Shown piece after piece: positions 14,015 through 21,414 of a DNA stretch of 21,437 bases. The stretch's first letter is position 1. Each line of letters opens with the position of its first letter. The position numbers and the translations under genes are program-made. Under the pieces are notes generated by a model. It saw nothing but the letters and a program-made list of their open reading frames with translations, made no database searches and had not been told where the DNA came from. The stretch is from Deltaproteobacteria bacterium (lineage in GTDB: Bacteria; Desulfobacterota; Syntrophia; Syntrophales; UBA2192): positions 1 through 21,437 of the forward strand of contig JAPLJU010000056.1 in NCBI GenBank assembly GCA_026388445.1, in the 5' to 3' direction.

Positions 14015-15751
14015 ATGACAAGGAAGGTAGGGACAGTGAAAGTCAGAAAGAAGTTGGGGGAAATGCTCGTAGAGGCCAAGCTGTTGACGGACGAACAGCT
14101 CAGGGAGGCGCTGACGGATCACAAGAAAACCGGTCTCAAGCTGGGTAAATATCTCATTCAGCAGGGGACCCTGACCGAATATCAGATCATCGATGTACTC
14201 AGTCAGCAGCTGAAGATCGAAAAATATCATCCGGACAAGTACCCTGTGGATATCACACTGGTTCAGATTGTTCCCTCGGATATCGCCCAGAGATACCAGG
14301 TTGCGCCGCTGAAGAAAAAGGGTCACCTCCTGACCGTCGCGATGATCGATCCCGTGGATATCAACGCCCAGGATGCCATTGAAATGCTCACCAACCATGA
14401 AGTGGAGCCCGTAGTCTGCACGGAACGTGAACTGAACCAGCTCATCGGCCAGATCTACGGGATGCAATCGGGACTCGGCGGGGTGCTGGAGAGCATCGAG
14501 GAACTCAAGATTGATTCGGGTACGGATGCCGATAACCTCGCGGGGCCCTCGACGGACGATCTGCAGGTAAGCTCTCTGTCGATGATGGCCGAGGAGGCCC
14601 CGATCGTGCGACTGGTCAATTCCATCATCTCCCAGGCCGTCCGGGAGGGGGCGAGCGACATCCATCTCAGCCCGCAACTGAAGAATGTTCAGGTGAGGTT
14701 CCGGATTGACGGGAGGCTCCACGAGGTCCCCGCACCGCCCAAGCCCATGTTCCTGCCCATCATATCCAGGATCAAGATTCTGGCGAATATGGATATTGCC
14801 ACATCGAGGGTCCCCCAGGACGGGCGATTCACGGTCAAAATGGAAAATAAGGAGATCAACGTCAGGGTCTCTTCGATCCCGACGATCTACGGGGAAAACC
14901 TGGTCCTGAGACTTCTCGATATGGGTGCCGGTGTGTACTCCCTGGATCGTCTGGGCATGGCCAAGGATGACAAGGACAAGATCGATTCCATCGCCAACAA
15001 GCCCTACGGCATGATTCTCAGCACGGGCCCCACCGGTAGCGGCAAGAGCACAAGCCTCTACGCCATCATCAAGGAGATCAACAGGCCGGATATTCACATC
15101 ATCACGCTGGAGGATCCGGTGGAATACAGGGTCGAGCGGGTGAGGCAGGTGCAGCTGAACCGAAAGGCGGGGATGACCTTTGCCAGCGGGTTGAGGTCGA
15201 TTCTCCGGCAGGACCCGGACGTCATTATGGTCGGCGAGATCAGAGACGGCGAGACGGCAGGCATCGCCGTGCAGGCGGCGCTGACGGGCCACAGGGTCTT
15301 GAGCACCGTTCATACCAACGATGCCGCCGGTGCGATTACCCGCCTTTTCGATATGGGTATCGCACCGTTCCTGGTTTCGTCGGTTTTGCTCGTCTCCTTC
15401 GCCCAGCGGCTTGTGAGGACCATCTGTACCTATTGCAAGGAACCCTACAAGCCGAATGAAAAGGTCGTTGAAGCCTGGGGTCTCAACGGGGTGAAGGACG
15501 CCCAGTTCCAGCGCGGCCGGGGATGTCCCGCCTGCATGGGAACGGGTTACAGGGGACGAACGGGAATCTTCGAGATTCTTCTGAATGATGAAATGGTTCA
15601 GGAGATGATTCTCAAAGGGGCATCGGCTCAGGAGATTAACCGGGCGGCCAAGCAGGCGGGAACGCTTCGAACCCTGAAGGATGATGCCGTCCTGAAAGTC
15701 CTGAGCGGCGTCACGACGCTGGAGGAAGCGGCCTCGGCAGTGATGGTCTAA
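14015..15751 (+). CDS. pilB: type IV pilus assembly ATPase (PilB/GspE/MshE type)
   Basis: This 578-residue hexameric ATPase drives pilin polymerisation. Residues about 12-65 form two short repeats of the MshEN type (KLGEMLVEA.LLTDEQLREAL and KLGKYLIQQGTLTEYQI). The core carries Walker A STGPTGSGKST at 336-346, the Asp box ITLEDPVEY, Walker B PDVIMVGEIRD at 401-411, the His box LSTVHTND, and a tetracysteine zinc site formed by Cys471/Cys474 and Cys504/Cys507. All catalytic elements are intact. The ATG at 14015 has GGGGTGA 5 nt upstream overlapping the previous stop. An upstream GTG at 13967 overlaps the ExeA-like gene, and a GTG at 14039 would fit the family's usual first repeat. No PilT retraction ATPase is present in the window. 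Confidence 0.93.
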   Translation: MTRKVGTVKVRKKLGEMLVEAKLLTDEQLREALTDHKKTGLKLGKYLIQQGTLTEYQIIDVLSQQLKIEKYHPDKYPVDITLVQIVPSDIAQRYQVAPLKKKGHLLTVAMIDPVDINAQDAIEMLTNHEVEPVVCTERELNQLIGQIYGMQSGLGGVLESIEELKIDSGTDADNLAGPSTDDLQVSSLSMMAEEAPIVRLVNSIISQAVREGASDIHLSPQLKNVQVRFRIDGRLHEVPAPPKPMFLPIISRIKILANMDIATSRVPQDGRFTVKMENKEINVRVSSIPTIYGENLVLRLLDMGAGVYSLDRLGMAKDDKDKIDSIANKPYGMILSTGPTGSGKSTSLYAIIKEINRPDIHIITLEDPVEYRVERVRQVQLNRKAGMTFASGLRSILRQDPDVIMVGEIRDGETAGIAVQAALTGHRVLSTVHTNDAAGAITRLFDMGIAPFLVSSVLLVSFAQRLVRTICTYCKEPYKPNEKVVEAWGLNGVKDAQFQRGRGCPACMGTGYRGRTGIFEILLNDEMVQEMILKGASAQEINRAAKQAGTLRTLKDDAVLKVLSGVTTLEEAASAVMV

Positions 15752-15798
15752 AGATTTCTGTCCGGCTGGATTACTTGTAACGGATAAGAGGATTCCAT

Positions 15799-17034
15799 AT
15801 GCCCAAATTCTCATACGAAGCGATCACGGATAGCGGCGCGGCCCTATCCGGCGTCATCGAGGCAGAAACGCTCGAGATGGCGAACACCCTGCTCGCCACT
15901 CGTGGCTACATCCCGTCGAGGGTCAGGAAGATTTCCGAGAAAGGGATCGGACGGAGCCTGGCACTCTCTCTCCTCCAGTCCAGATTGACCGCGATCAAAG
16001 CGACGGAGCTCATTCTTTTCACCAAGCAGTTCCGGACCATGTTCAAGGCGGGTGTGCCGATCATGCGTATTTTCGAAGTCCTGGGTTATCAGGCTCAGAA
16101 TCCCAAACTGAAGAGGATCATCACGGGGATCACCAGCGACATCCAGGAGGGGGCCACCTTTTCGGATGCCCTGGCGAAACATCCGGACACCTTCACGCCC
16201 CTCTACCGGAGCATGATCAAGGCCGGCGAGACCAGCGGCAACATCCCCGAGGTTCTGGAACGGATGATCTATATCCTGGAGCATGAGCACAAGATCAGGT
16301 CGGATATCCGATCGGCCATGCAATACCCCATGATCGTGCTCATTGCGCTGGGGATCGCCTTTTTCGTGCTGCTCACCTTCGTCATCCCTCGATTCGTGAC
16401 GATCTTTTCCAGGGCGGGGCTCGATCTTCCCTGGCCGACGAGAGTGTGCATGGTGCTATACACTGTGCTCAGCAACTACTGGTACATCTGCCTGGCCGTT
16501 GTCGTTGTGGGGATTGCGGGGATGCGGATGTATTTCAAGACGCCGCAGGGTCGATACGTGAGAGATGCCTTCCTTCTGAGGCTTCCGCTCGCTGGCCCCC
16601 TCTTCATTCGTGCGGCCATGTCACGGTTTGCAAGCATTTTTTCCATCCTTCAGTCGAGCGGTGTCCCCGTGATGACTTCCCTGCAGATCCTCTCCGGGAC
16701 CATCGGCAACTCCGCCATTGCAAAGGAATTCGACCGGGTTCGCGACCGCGTGGAGGAGGGAAGAGGCATTTCGGGTCCTCTCAATGTGGCAAAATACTTT
16801 ACCCCCATGGTGATCCAGATGGTCTCTATCGGCGAGGAGTCGGGCCAGTTGGATGAAATGCTCCGGGCTGTCTCGACTCACTATGATGATGAGGTGACCT
16901 ATTCCGTTCAGCGGTTATCCGAAGCCGTGGGCCCGATTCTGGTGGTCGGCCTCGCGGCGGTGGTGGGCTTTTTCGCCCTGGCCATATTCCTTCCGATGTG
17001 GGACCTCACACAGGTTGCGCGGAAAGGGTTCTGA
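15799..17034 (+). CDS. pilC: type IV pilus platform protein (PilC/GspF/MshG)
   Basis: This 411-residue polytopic inner-membrane protein has two GspF domains. The first is at about residues 70-195 (LILFTKQFRTMFKAGVPIMR ... MIKAGETSGNIPEVLERM) and the second at about 275-400 (RFASIFSILQSSGVPVMTSL ... SIGEESGQLDEMLRAV). Membrane helices lie at about 177-200, 217-245 and 375-399. The N-terminal MPKFSYEAITDSGAALSGVI is typical of the family. It couples the ATPase to pilin insertion. Length is normal. AGAGGA lies 6 nt before ATG. The 47-nt gap after pilB contains TTACTTGTAAC, which only loosely resembles the activator boxes. The activator gene follows 100 nt downstream. Confidence 0.93.
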   Translation: MPKFSYEAITDSGAALSGVIEAETLEMANTLLATRGYIPSRVRKISEKGIGRSLALSLLQSRLTAIKATELILFTKQFRTMFKAGVPIMRIFEVLGYQAQNPKLKRIITGITSDIQEGATFSDALAKHPDTFTPLYRSMIKAGETSGNIPEVLERMIYILEHEHKIRSDIRSAMQYPMIVLIALGIAFFVLLTFVIPRFVTIFSRAGLDLPWPTRVCMVLYTVLSNYWYICLAVVVVGIAGMRMYFKTPQGRYVRDAFLLRLPLAGPLFIRAAMSRFASIFSILQSSGVPVMTSLQILSGTIGNSAIAKEFDRVRDRVEEGRGISGPLNVAKYFTPMVIQMVSIGEESGQLDEMLRAVSTHYDDEVTYSVQRLSEAVGPILVVGLAAVVGFFALAIFLPMWDLTQVARKGF

Positions 17035-17134
17035 TATTCGTTCCAGCGGTCGGTCGCCTGTTTCTCGAACAGAGGCTGGACCGGAGATCGATTGGGCAGG
17101 GATTCGTTGAGAACTTTACCGGGTACTCGATGCC

Positions 17135-18460
17135 ATGAAGCGTCCCAAGATCAACGTCAGCCTTTATGTTCTCATTCCGGTGATCTTCAGTGGGATCGCC
17201 ATCTTCGCGATCATCATCACTTACCGGATGATGGAGACCTATGCCCAGTATCCGGTGGAGTCCATATCCTATCTCCAGTGGTGGAGCCTGGGCATCGCCG
17301 TCTTCACCTTCCTGTGCGCGCTGCTCATCACGTGGCTCATACTGCAGCCGATTAAACAGTTCATCAAAAGAACGGAAAACCTTCCCGTTTTCCCGAAATC
17401 CCAGATCGAAAGCGTGAAGAGCTCAAAGGGCGACGACCTCTCAGCATTCAACACGGTCTTTGAACAGGTCACCAACATCCTGAGCAAGGTCGAAGCCAAA
17501 GAGCTTTTCCCCGAAATCGTCGGACAGAGCAAAGCCGTCCGGGGCATCTTCAGCCAGGTTTTGAAGATCGCGCCGACGGATGCAACGGTGCTCATCACGG
17601 GAGAGAGCGGAACCGGTAAAGAACTCATCGCCCAGAGCATTTATCATCACAGCATGCGCAAGGATAGACCCTTCGTGAAACTCAACTGTGTGGCCATTCC
17701 CGAGGGGTTGCTGGAGAGCGAATTGTTCGGTCACGAAAAAGGGTCTTTTACGGGGGCTACGGCACAGAAAAAAGGCAAGTTCGAGCTCGCCAACAGCGGG
17801 ACCATCCTCCTCGATGAAATCGGGGATATGCCACTGGCCACACAGGCCAAGCTCCTTCGCGTCCTTCAGGAAAAGGAATTTGAAAGGGTCGGGGGGACCC
17901 GTTCCATCAGGGTCGATGTCCGCTTCATGGCCTCCAGCAACAAGCAACTCCCCAGGCTCGTTCAGGATGGATCCTTCAGGGAGGATCTCTTCTACAGGTT
18001 GAACGTCCTCTCTCTATACCTGCCTCCCTTGAGGGAAAGGCGTGAGGACATTCCCCTTCTTGCGGAATATTTCCTCTCCAGGGCTTCAAAGCCGGTGAAG
18101 ATTTCACCCGCGGCACTGCAGTCCCTGATTGGTTATAGCTGGCCGGGTAACATCAGGGAACTTCAGAACACGATTGAGCGGGCGGCCGTGATGGCTGAAA
18201 ACGGCATCATCCAGATCCACCATATCCCCCCTCAGATGACGGGTGGCGTCCTCGGTCAGTCCGTGAATGAACTGCCCGAGACGGCCTCCATCGATGAGAG
18301 ACTGCAGGATATTGAGAAGAAAATAATCGTTGATGCACTGATCCGGGCCGATGGTGTGCAGGTCAAAGCCGCCCAGTCTCTGGGGATCAAGGAGCGAAGT
18401 CTCTGGCACAGGATAAAGAAATACGACATCGATGTCACGGCAATAAAGAAATCTACATAA
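17135..18460 (+). CDS. membrane-anchored sigma-54-dependent activator (enhancer-binding protein)
   Basis: This 441-residue NtrC-family activator has a membrane input domain instead of a receiver. Two helices lie at about residues 10-30 and 52-72, with only about 20 residues between them. A HAMP-like/coiled linker spans about 72-125. The AAA+ core spans about 128-365: Walker A GESGTGKE (156-163), the sigma-54 contact loop as GSFTGA (203-208, usually GAFTGA), Walker B LLDEIGD and the SWPGNIRELQN helix. A Fis-type DNA-binding domain ends the protein (about 395-432, VKAAQSLGIKERSLWHRIKK). The ATG at 17135 is the only start close enough, as an in-frame stop lies nine codons upstream; its Shine-Dalgarno is poor. 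Its place between pilC and the pilin gene makes it the likely regulator of both sigma-54 promoters here. Confidence 0.92.
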   Translation: MKRPKINVSLYVLIPVIFSGIAIFAIIITYRMMETYAQYPVESISYLQWWSLGIAVFTFLCALLITWLILQPIKQFIKRTENLPVFPKSQIESVKSSKGDDLSAFNTVFEQVTNILSKVEAKELFPEIVGQSKAVRGIFSQVLKIAPTDATVLITGESGTGKELIAQSIYHHSMRKDRPFVKLNCVAIPEGLLESELFGHEKGSFTGATAQKKGKFELANSGTILLDEIGDMPLATQAKLLRVLQEKEFERVGGTRSIRVDVRFMASSNKQLPRLVQDGSFREDLFYRLNVLSLYLPPLRERREDIPLLAEYFLSRASKPVKISPAALQSLIGYSWPGNIRELQNTIERAAVMAENGIIQIHHIPPQMTGGVLGQSVNELPETASIDERLQDIEKKIIVDALIRADGVQVKAAQSLGIKERSLWHRIKKYDIDVTAIKKST

Positions 18461-18461
18461 A

Positions 18462-18491
18462 TTGTAGGGCTTACTTCAATAATTGTAAGTA
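18462..18491 (+). promoter_or_regulatory. putative activator site upstream of the pilin gene
   Basis: TTGTAG (18462-18467) is followed by CAATAATTGTAAGTA (18477-18491), matching the element upstream of the machinery operon apart from one base and a longer spacer. It begins just after the activator stop codon and lies about 110-135 bp upstream of the pilin sigma-54 promoter. CTTAC (18470-18474) and GTAAG (18485-18489) also form a short dyad, as do CTACA/TGTAG around the activator stop. Confidence 0.55.
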
Positions 18492-18598
18492 TTTTATATT
18501 TATCAGGTTTCAAACCAAAGGCGGCTCGACAAAAATTGATTATTAATTGTTTGAATTCACTCGGCATTCTAATTTAGTTCTGGTTTTTATCCGATACG

Positions 18599-18614
18599 TG
18601 GCATGGATAATGCT
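18599..18614 (+). promoter_or_regulatory. sigma-54 promoter of the pilin gene
   Basis: TGGCATG (18599-18605) and TGCT (18611-18614) give GG (18600-18601), ten bases, then GC (18612-18613), the invariant sigma-54 spacing. A T-rich run follows the -12 element. Transcription should start near 18625, about 285 nt upstream of the pilin start codon. Confidence 0.72.
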
Positions 18615-18624
18615 TTTTCGATGG

Positions 18625-18910
18625 CGTAAAGGCATCCCACGGTGAGCGAAATTTTAGGATGCGGTAACAAGCTCTTTGAGGTCATTGGTATCGCAGGCAT
18701 CTTTAAGGTCAGAGGTTTCCTAAAGTTTTCCGGCGTCAAAGACGATATGCGGTGCGGCGGAGATCAAGGGTGCTGTAGAGGGTCAGGGTAAATCGAATGG
18801 AGCTGAAAAGGAATACCGTTACCCGGGACCGGGGGATTCAGTAACACTTACGAATATAAGAAGGAATTAATAATAAATAAGGCATAAACGAGATATCAAG
18901 GAGGTTTCAG
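18625..18910 (+). other. long untranslated leader of the pilin mRNA
   Basis: This stretch of about 285 nt without a gene links the sigma-54 promoter to the pilin. It has two possible hairpins: GCATCC (18632-18637) with GGATGC (18657-18662), and GTTAC/GTAAC flanking a GC-rich segment near 18818-18845. No riboswitch core that I know is recognisable, and the short ATG frames in it stop within 15 codons. It ends in a strong AAGGAGG ribosome-binding site. Confidence 0.45.
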
Positions 18911-19291
18911 ATGCTTAGCAAAATGAAAAATCAAAAAGGTTTCACGCTGATCGAGATCATCGCCGTCCTGGTGATCCTCGGGATCCTGGCTGCTGTCGCG
19001 ATTCCCAAGTACTTCAGCCTCCAGGAGGACGCAAAGAAGAGGGCGGGCCAGGCGGCACTTGCTGAAGCCAAGGCCAGGGTCACCCAGTATGCTGCCCAAA
19101 GACTCCTGAGAGACAGCACCTGGCCGACAGGTGACCAAATCATAGCTTCGATTCCCACAGATGCCGGCGACTTTACCCTGAGCTATGCATATTCAAGCCC
19201 GACTTTCAGTCTGACTTCCACGGGGAAGGCCGGCACGACCGTTTCTCTGGCTACTGCCCTAGGCACAATGCACCGTCCCGGTCTGTTATAA
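18911..19291 (+). CDS. type IV major pilin (MshA/PilA-like prepilin)
   Basis: This is a 126-residue prepilin. The class III leader is MLSKMKNQKG, cut by prepilin peptidase after Gly10 to give a 116-residue pilin starting with Phe1, with the required Glu5. The conserved helix FTLIEIIAVLVILGILAAVA is followed by IPKYFSLQEDAKKRAG. The globular part has a long helix (residues 45-66) and Thr/Ser/Gly-rich strands (TLSYAYSSPTFSLTSTGKAG). There are no cysteines, so no disulfide-bounded D-region, and many Ser/Thr could be O-glycosylated. The first ATG is favoured by AGGAGG 6 nt upstream; the internal ATG at 18923 would leave a leader of only six residues. It is the only pilin in the window, with no minor pilins beside it, and is monocistronic before a strong terminator. 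Confidence 0.93.
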   Translation: MLSKMKNQKGFTLIEIIAVLVILGILAAVAIPKYFSLQEDAKKRAGQAALAEAKARVTQYAAQRLLRDSTWPTGDQIIASIPTDAGDFTLSYAYSSPTFSLTSTGKAGTTVSLATALGTMHRPGLL

Positions 19292-19315
19292 TCGACCTGA
19301 CACCAGATTTCATGG

Positions 19316-19358
19316 AAAAGGGTGAGGGCTGTCGAGAAGACAATCCTCACCCTTTTTT
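19316..19358 (+). terminator. intrinsic terminator after the pilin gene, probably bidirectional
   Basis: GGGTGAGG (19320-19327) pairs perfectly with CCTCACCC (19345-19352), with an inner TGTC/GACA stem and a GAGAA loop, followed by six T residues. Preceding A residues extend the stem on the plus strand and provide four T residues for transcripts of the convergent glycosyltransferase on the minus strand. Confidence 0.9.
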
Positions 19359-19465
19359 ATGGGGTGGCTTTCATAGAGGTGAGCTTTAAATGTGACGGGC
19401 CACTAAAAAAGAATGACGTCGCCGCTTCTTATCATCTCTCATTGCCCGCGGATCGATCGATTGCG

Positions 19466-21414
19466 TTATCCGGCCGGCCGCGTGTTCTCGAGAATATAAC
19501 GAATGCGCATTGGATCAGGAACATGGGCAAACATATTTTTTCTTTCATGGATCCTCCGCACGACCTGCAACACCTGATCCTTCCTGACCCTCTGAAGGAG
19601 ATGCTTGAGCGTATCAAATACTTTTCCCAGTACGCGATGGATTCGGCCGTCATGCCTTTCCGGTGAAGCGCTTCGGCAATGATGCCGTTCGGTTCGCCGT
19701 AATCCGACTTCAGTTCCAGTGCCTTTTGGCTCGACGCGATGGCCTCATCGATCCTCCCCTGCTTCAGGAGAACGAGCGCGTAGTTGTTCCGGTAGTCCGC
19801 CAGGCCGGGCCTGACGTTTATGGCCTGCTGCATGAGACCCTCGGCCTGAACCAGATCCCCCCTTTTAAGGTGGATCATGGCCATACCGTTAAGATACTCG
19901 TGTGTGTAAGTGTACTCAAGCGACTTTTGGTAGTGCGACTCGGCCTTCTTGTCATCTCCCATGACATCCATAAAAAAATTTCCGATGTAACACTGGTAAA
20001 TGGCCGGCTCCGTCCGATTCACCCACCTTTTGAGTCTCATGGCCTCCTGAAATTCCAGTAGGGCCTGCTGATGACCGCCTTCGTTCAGGAGTGTTTTGCC
20101 CAGAAGGGCATGAACCCTGCTGGAATTCGGCGCCTTTTCGAGATTGTCGAGCCAGAGTGTTTTCTCATCGGCGAGAATGTCATTTCGCATGTAGGTCGTG
20201 TGGCCCTGGTCCACGATGACGAAAACAAGGGCCGCCACGATAACAGCCTGATACACCCTGTTATAGGAAAAGCGCTGGACCGCTGCCACGACGAATACAG
20301 CCAAAGGCAGGAAAAGCATCATGGAAGGTATGTAGTTTCGATGTTCGTAAACCATCTCCAGCGGGATGAAGGAGCCTTCCACGACATGGTTGATAAAGAA
20401 GAAAAGCACGCAAAACGAGAAGAGGGGCCACCGGCGAGCGGACAGCAGCGCCAGGCCGACAATCAAAAAAAGTGCCACGATTGCCGGGAGGGTCGTCCAG
20501 GGCTGCGAGAGGGATCTCGAGATGTCTACGTCATAGAGAAGTGTCAGGCGCGAGGGTATGGGATAAAACAAAAGGGAGAGGTAGAAAAAGATCACCCTCG
20601 GCTGCGTCATCAATCTCTCCGCCATTGTGAAGGGTCTTGTGTCATAACCCTGAATGAGACTGGAAAAACCTTTGTAGAGAAGGCTGATGGCTATGACCGC
20701 AAACACAACGGGCACCAGGATGATGATGTTCTTCCGGATGTTCCGGGAGGTCAGACCCTGGATGAAAAAAAGATCATAGAGCCAAAGGACCACCGGGAGC
20801 ATGACGGCATTTTCCTTGCTCCCCAAAGCAAGGAGAAAAGCCACCATGCAAAGCGTAAAAAAAGTAACGGCCGTTGCCCTGCTCGAGGATGTTCGCCCCC
20901 TGACATAAAAGAACATGGCCATGATGAAGAAAAGCCCGGCCATGCTCGACATCCGCTGAACGAGGTATGTGACCGAGGTCACCTGAACGGGATTCACCGC
21001 CCAGAGGAGCGTCGCGATGAATGAAATGACAAAAGCCTTTTCACCGTAGTGCTCTCGAAGTGACGGCAGTCTCAGTGTTTCGTTCAGGAATAGAAACAGA
21101 AACAGGGCGGCAAGCAGATGAATGATAAAGTTGACGACATGGTATCCGAAGACCTCCAGCCCCCCGAAGTAGTAATTTAATCCAAAGGTAAAATAGGCAA
21201 AAGGCCTGCGGATCTTGCCTTTGATGAAAAAGGTCTTCTCGAGTTCCTCCCACGTCAGGCTCTTGACATGGACGCCGGGGTTGATACCCACGTTGTCGAA
21301 GTCGTCAAAATGCCACACCCCGTAAAAGCTGTTGCTGTAAATGGTCAGCAGAACAATCGCAAGGGTCGCAAATACGATCAGGTGCTGGCGGTATGGACTG
21401 ACTTTCAAATTCAT
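19466..21414 (-). pseudogene. TMTC-like GT-C glycosyltransferase with TPRs, apparent 3' frameshift
   Basis: The protein has about 650 residues: a polytopic N-terminal half and a C-terminal TPR region (about 440-590). GT-C features are WHFDDFDNVGIN after the first helix (acidic residues of the active-site loop), RRPFAYFTFGLNYYFGGLEV, GYHVVNFIIHLLAALF and YEHRNYIPSMMLFLP. This is the TMTC/O-mannosyltransferase-like branch. Reading stays in frame to about 19620. There the continuous frame switches to a Cys/Arg/Ser-rich tail ending at 19432, while the frame one base over continues plausibly (HLLQRVRKDQVLQVVRRIHE ... ILENTRPAG) to a stop at 19466. One missing A in the AAA run at 19616-19618 explains this. 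It is convergent with the pilin gene, so pilin O-glycosylation is a natural but unproven role. Only weak ribosome binding is seen for ATG 21414. Confidence 0.72.

Noticed and set aside
15765..15785. Third activator box (TTACTTGTAAC) upstream of pilC
   Set aside because: It lacks the TTGTAAGTA core and the paired box, and no GG-N10-GC promoter lies downstream.
13964..15814. 616-codon minus-strand ORF opposite the assembly ATPase gene
   Set aside because: It is the antisense shadow of pilB; the sense frame has all ATPase motifs, the antisense translation has none.
17135..18460. Loss of function from GSFTGA in place of GAFTGA
   Set aside because: The Thr-Gly essential for sigma-54 contact is kept, and Ser at this position is, to my knowledge, a tolerated natural variant.
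18448..18495. Terminator after the activator gene
   Set aside because: The CTACA/TGTAG and CTTAC/GTAAG dyads are short, AT-rich and not followed by a proper U-run; they coincide with the activator site instead.
18625..18910. c-di-GMP (GEMM) riboswitch in the pilin leader
   Set aside because: The conserved core and tetraloop-receptor elements were not found by eye in this leader or in that of the machinery operon.
7649..19291. Type II secretion system
   Set aside because: Only one pilin, no GspH/I/J/K-type pseudopilins, and PilM/N/O/P-style order; a pilus is the better reading, although PilP- and ExeA-like proteins are shared with secretion systems.
18911..19291. Electrically conductive e-pilin
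   Set aside because: Aromatics at mature positions 1, 24, 25 and 50 resemble those of many pilins, and the protein is twice as long as the truncated Geobacter pilin; the sequence gives no good support.
20071..21024. 317-codon plus-strand ORF opposite the glycosyltransferase
   Set aside because: Its composition is dominated by Glu, His, Gly and Lys, typical of antisense to a membrane protein; the minus frame has clear GT-C and TPR motifs.
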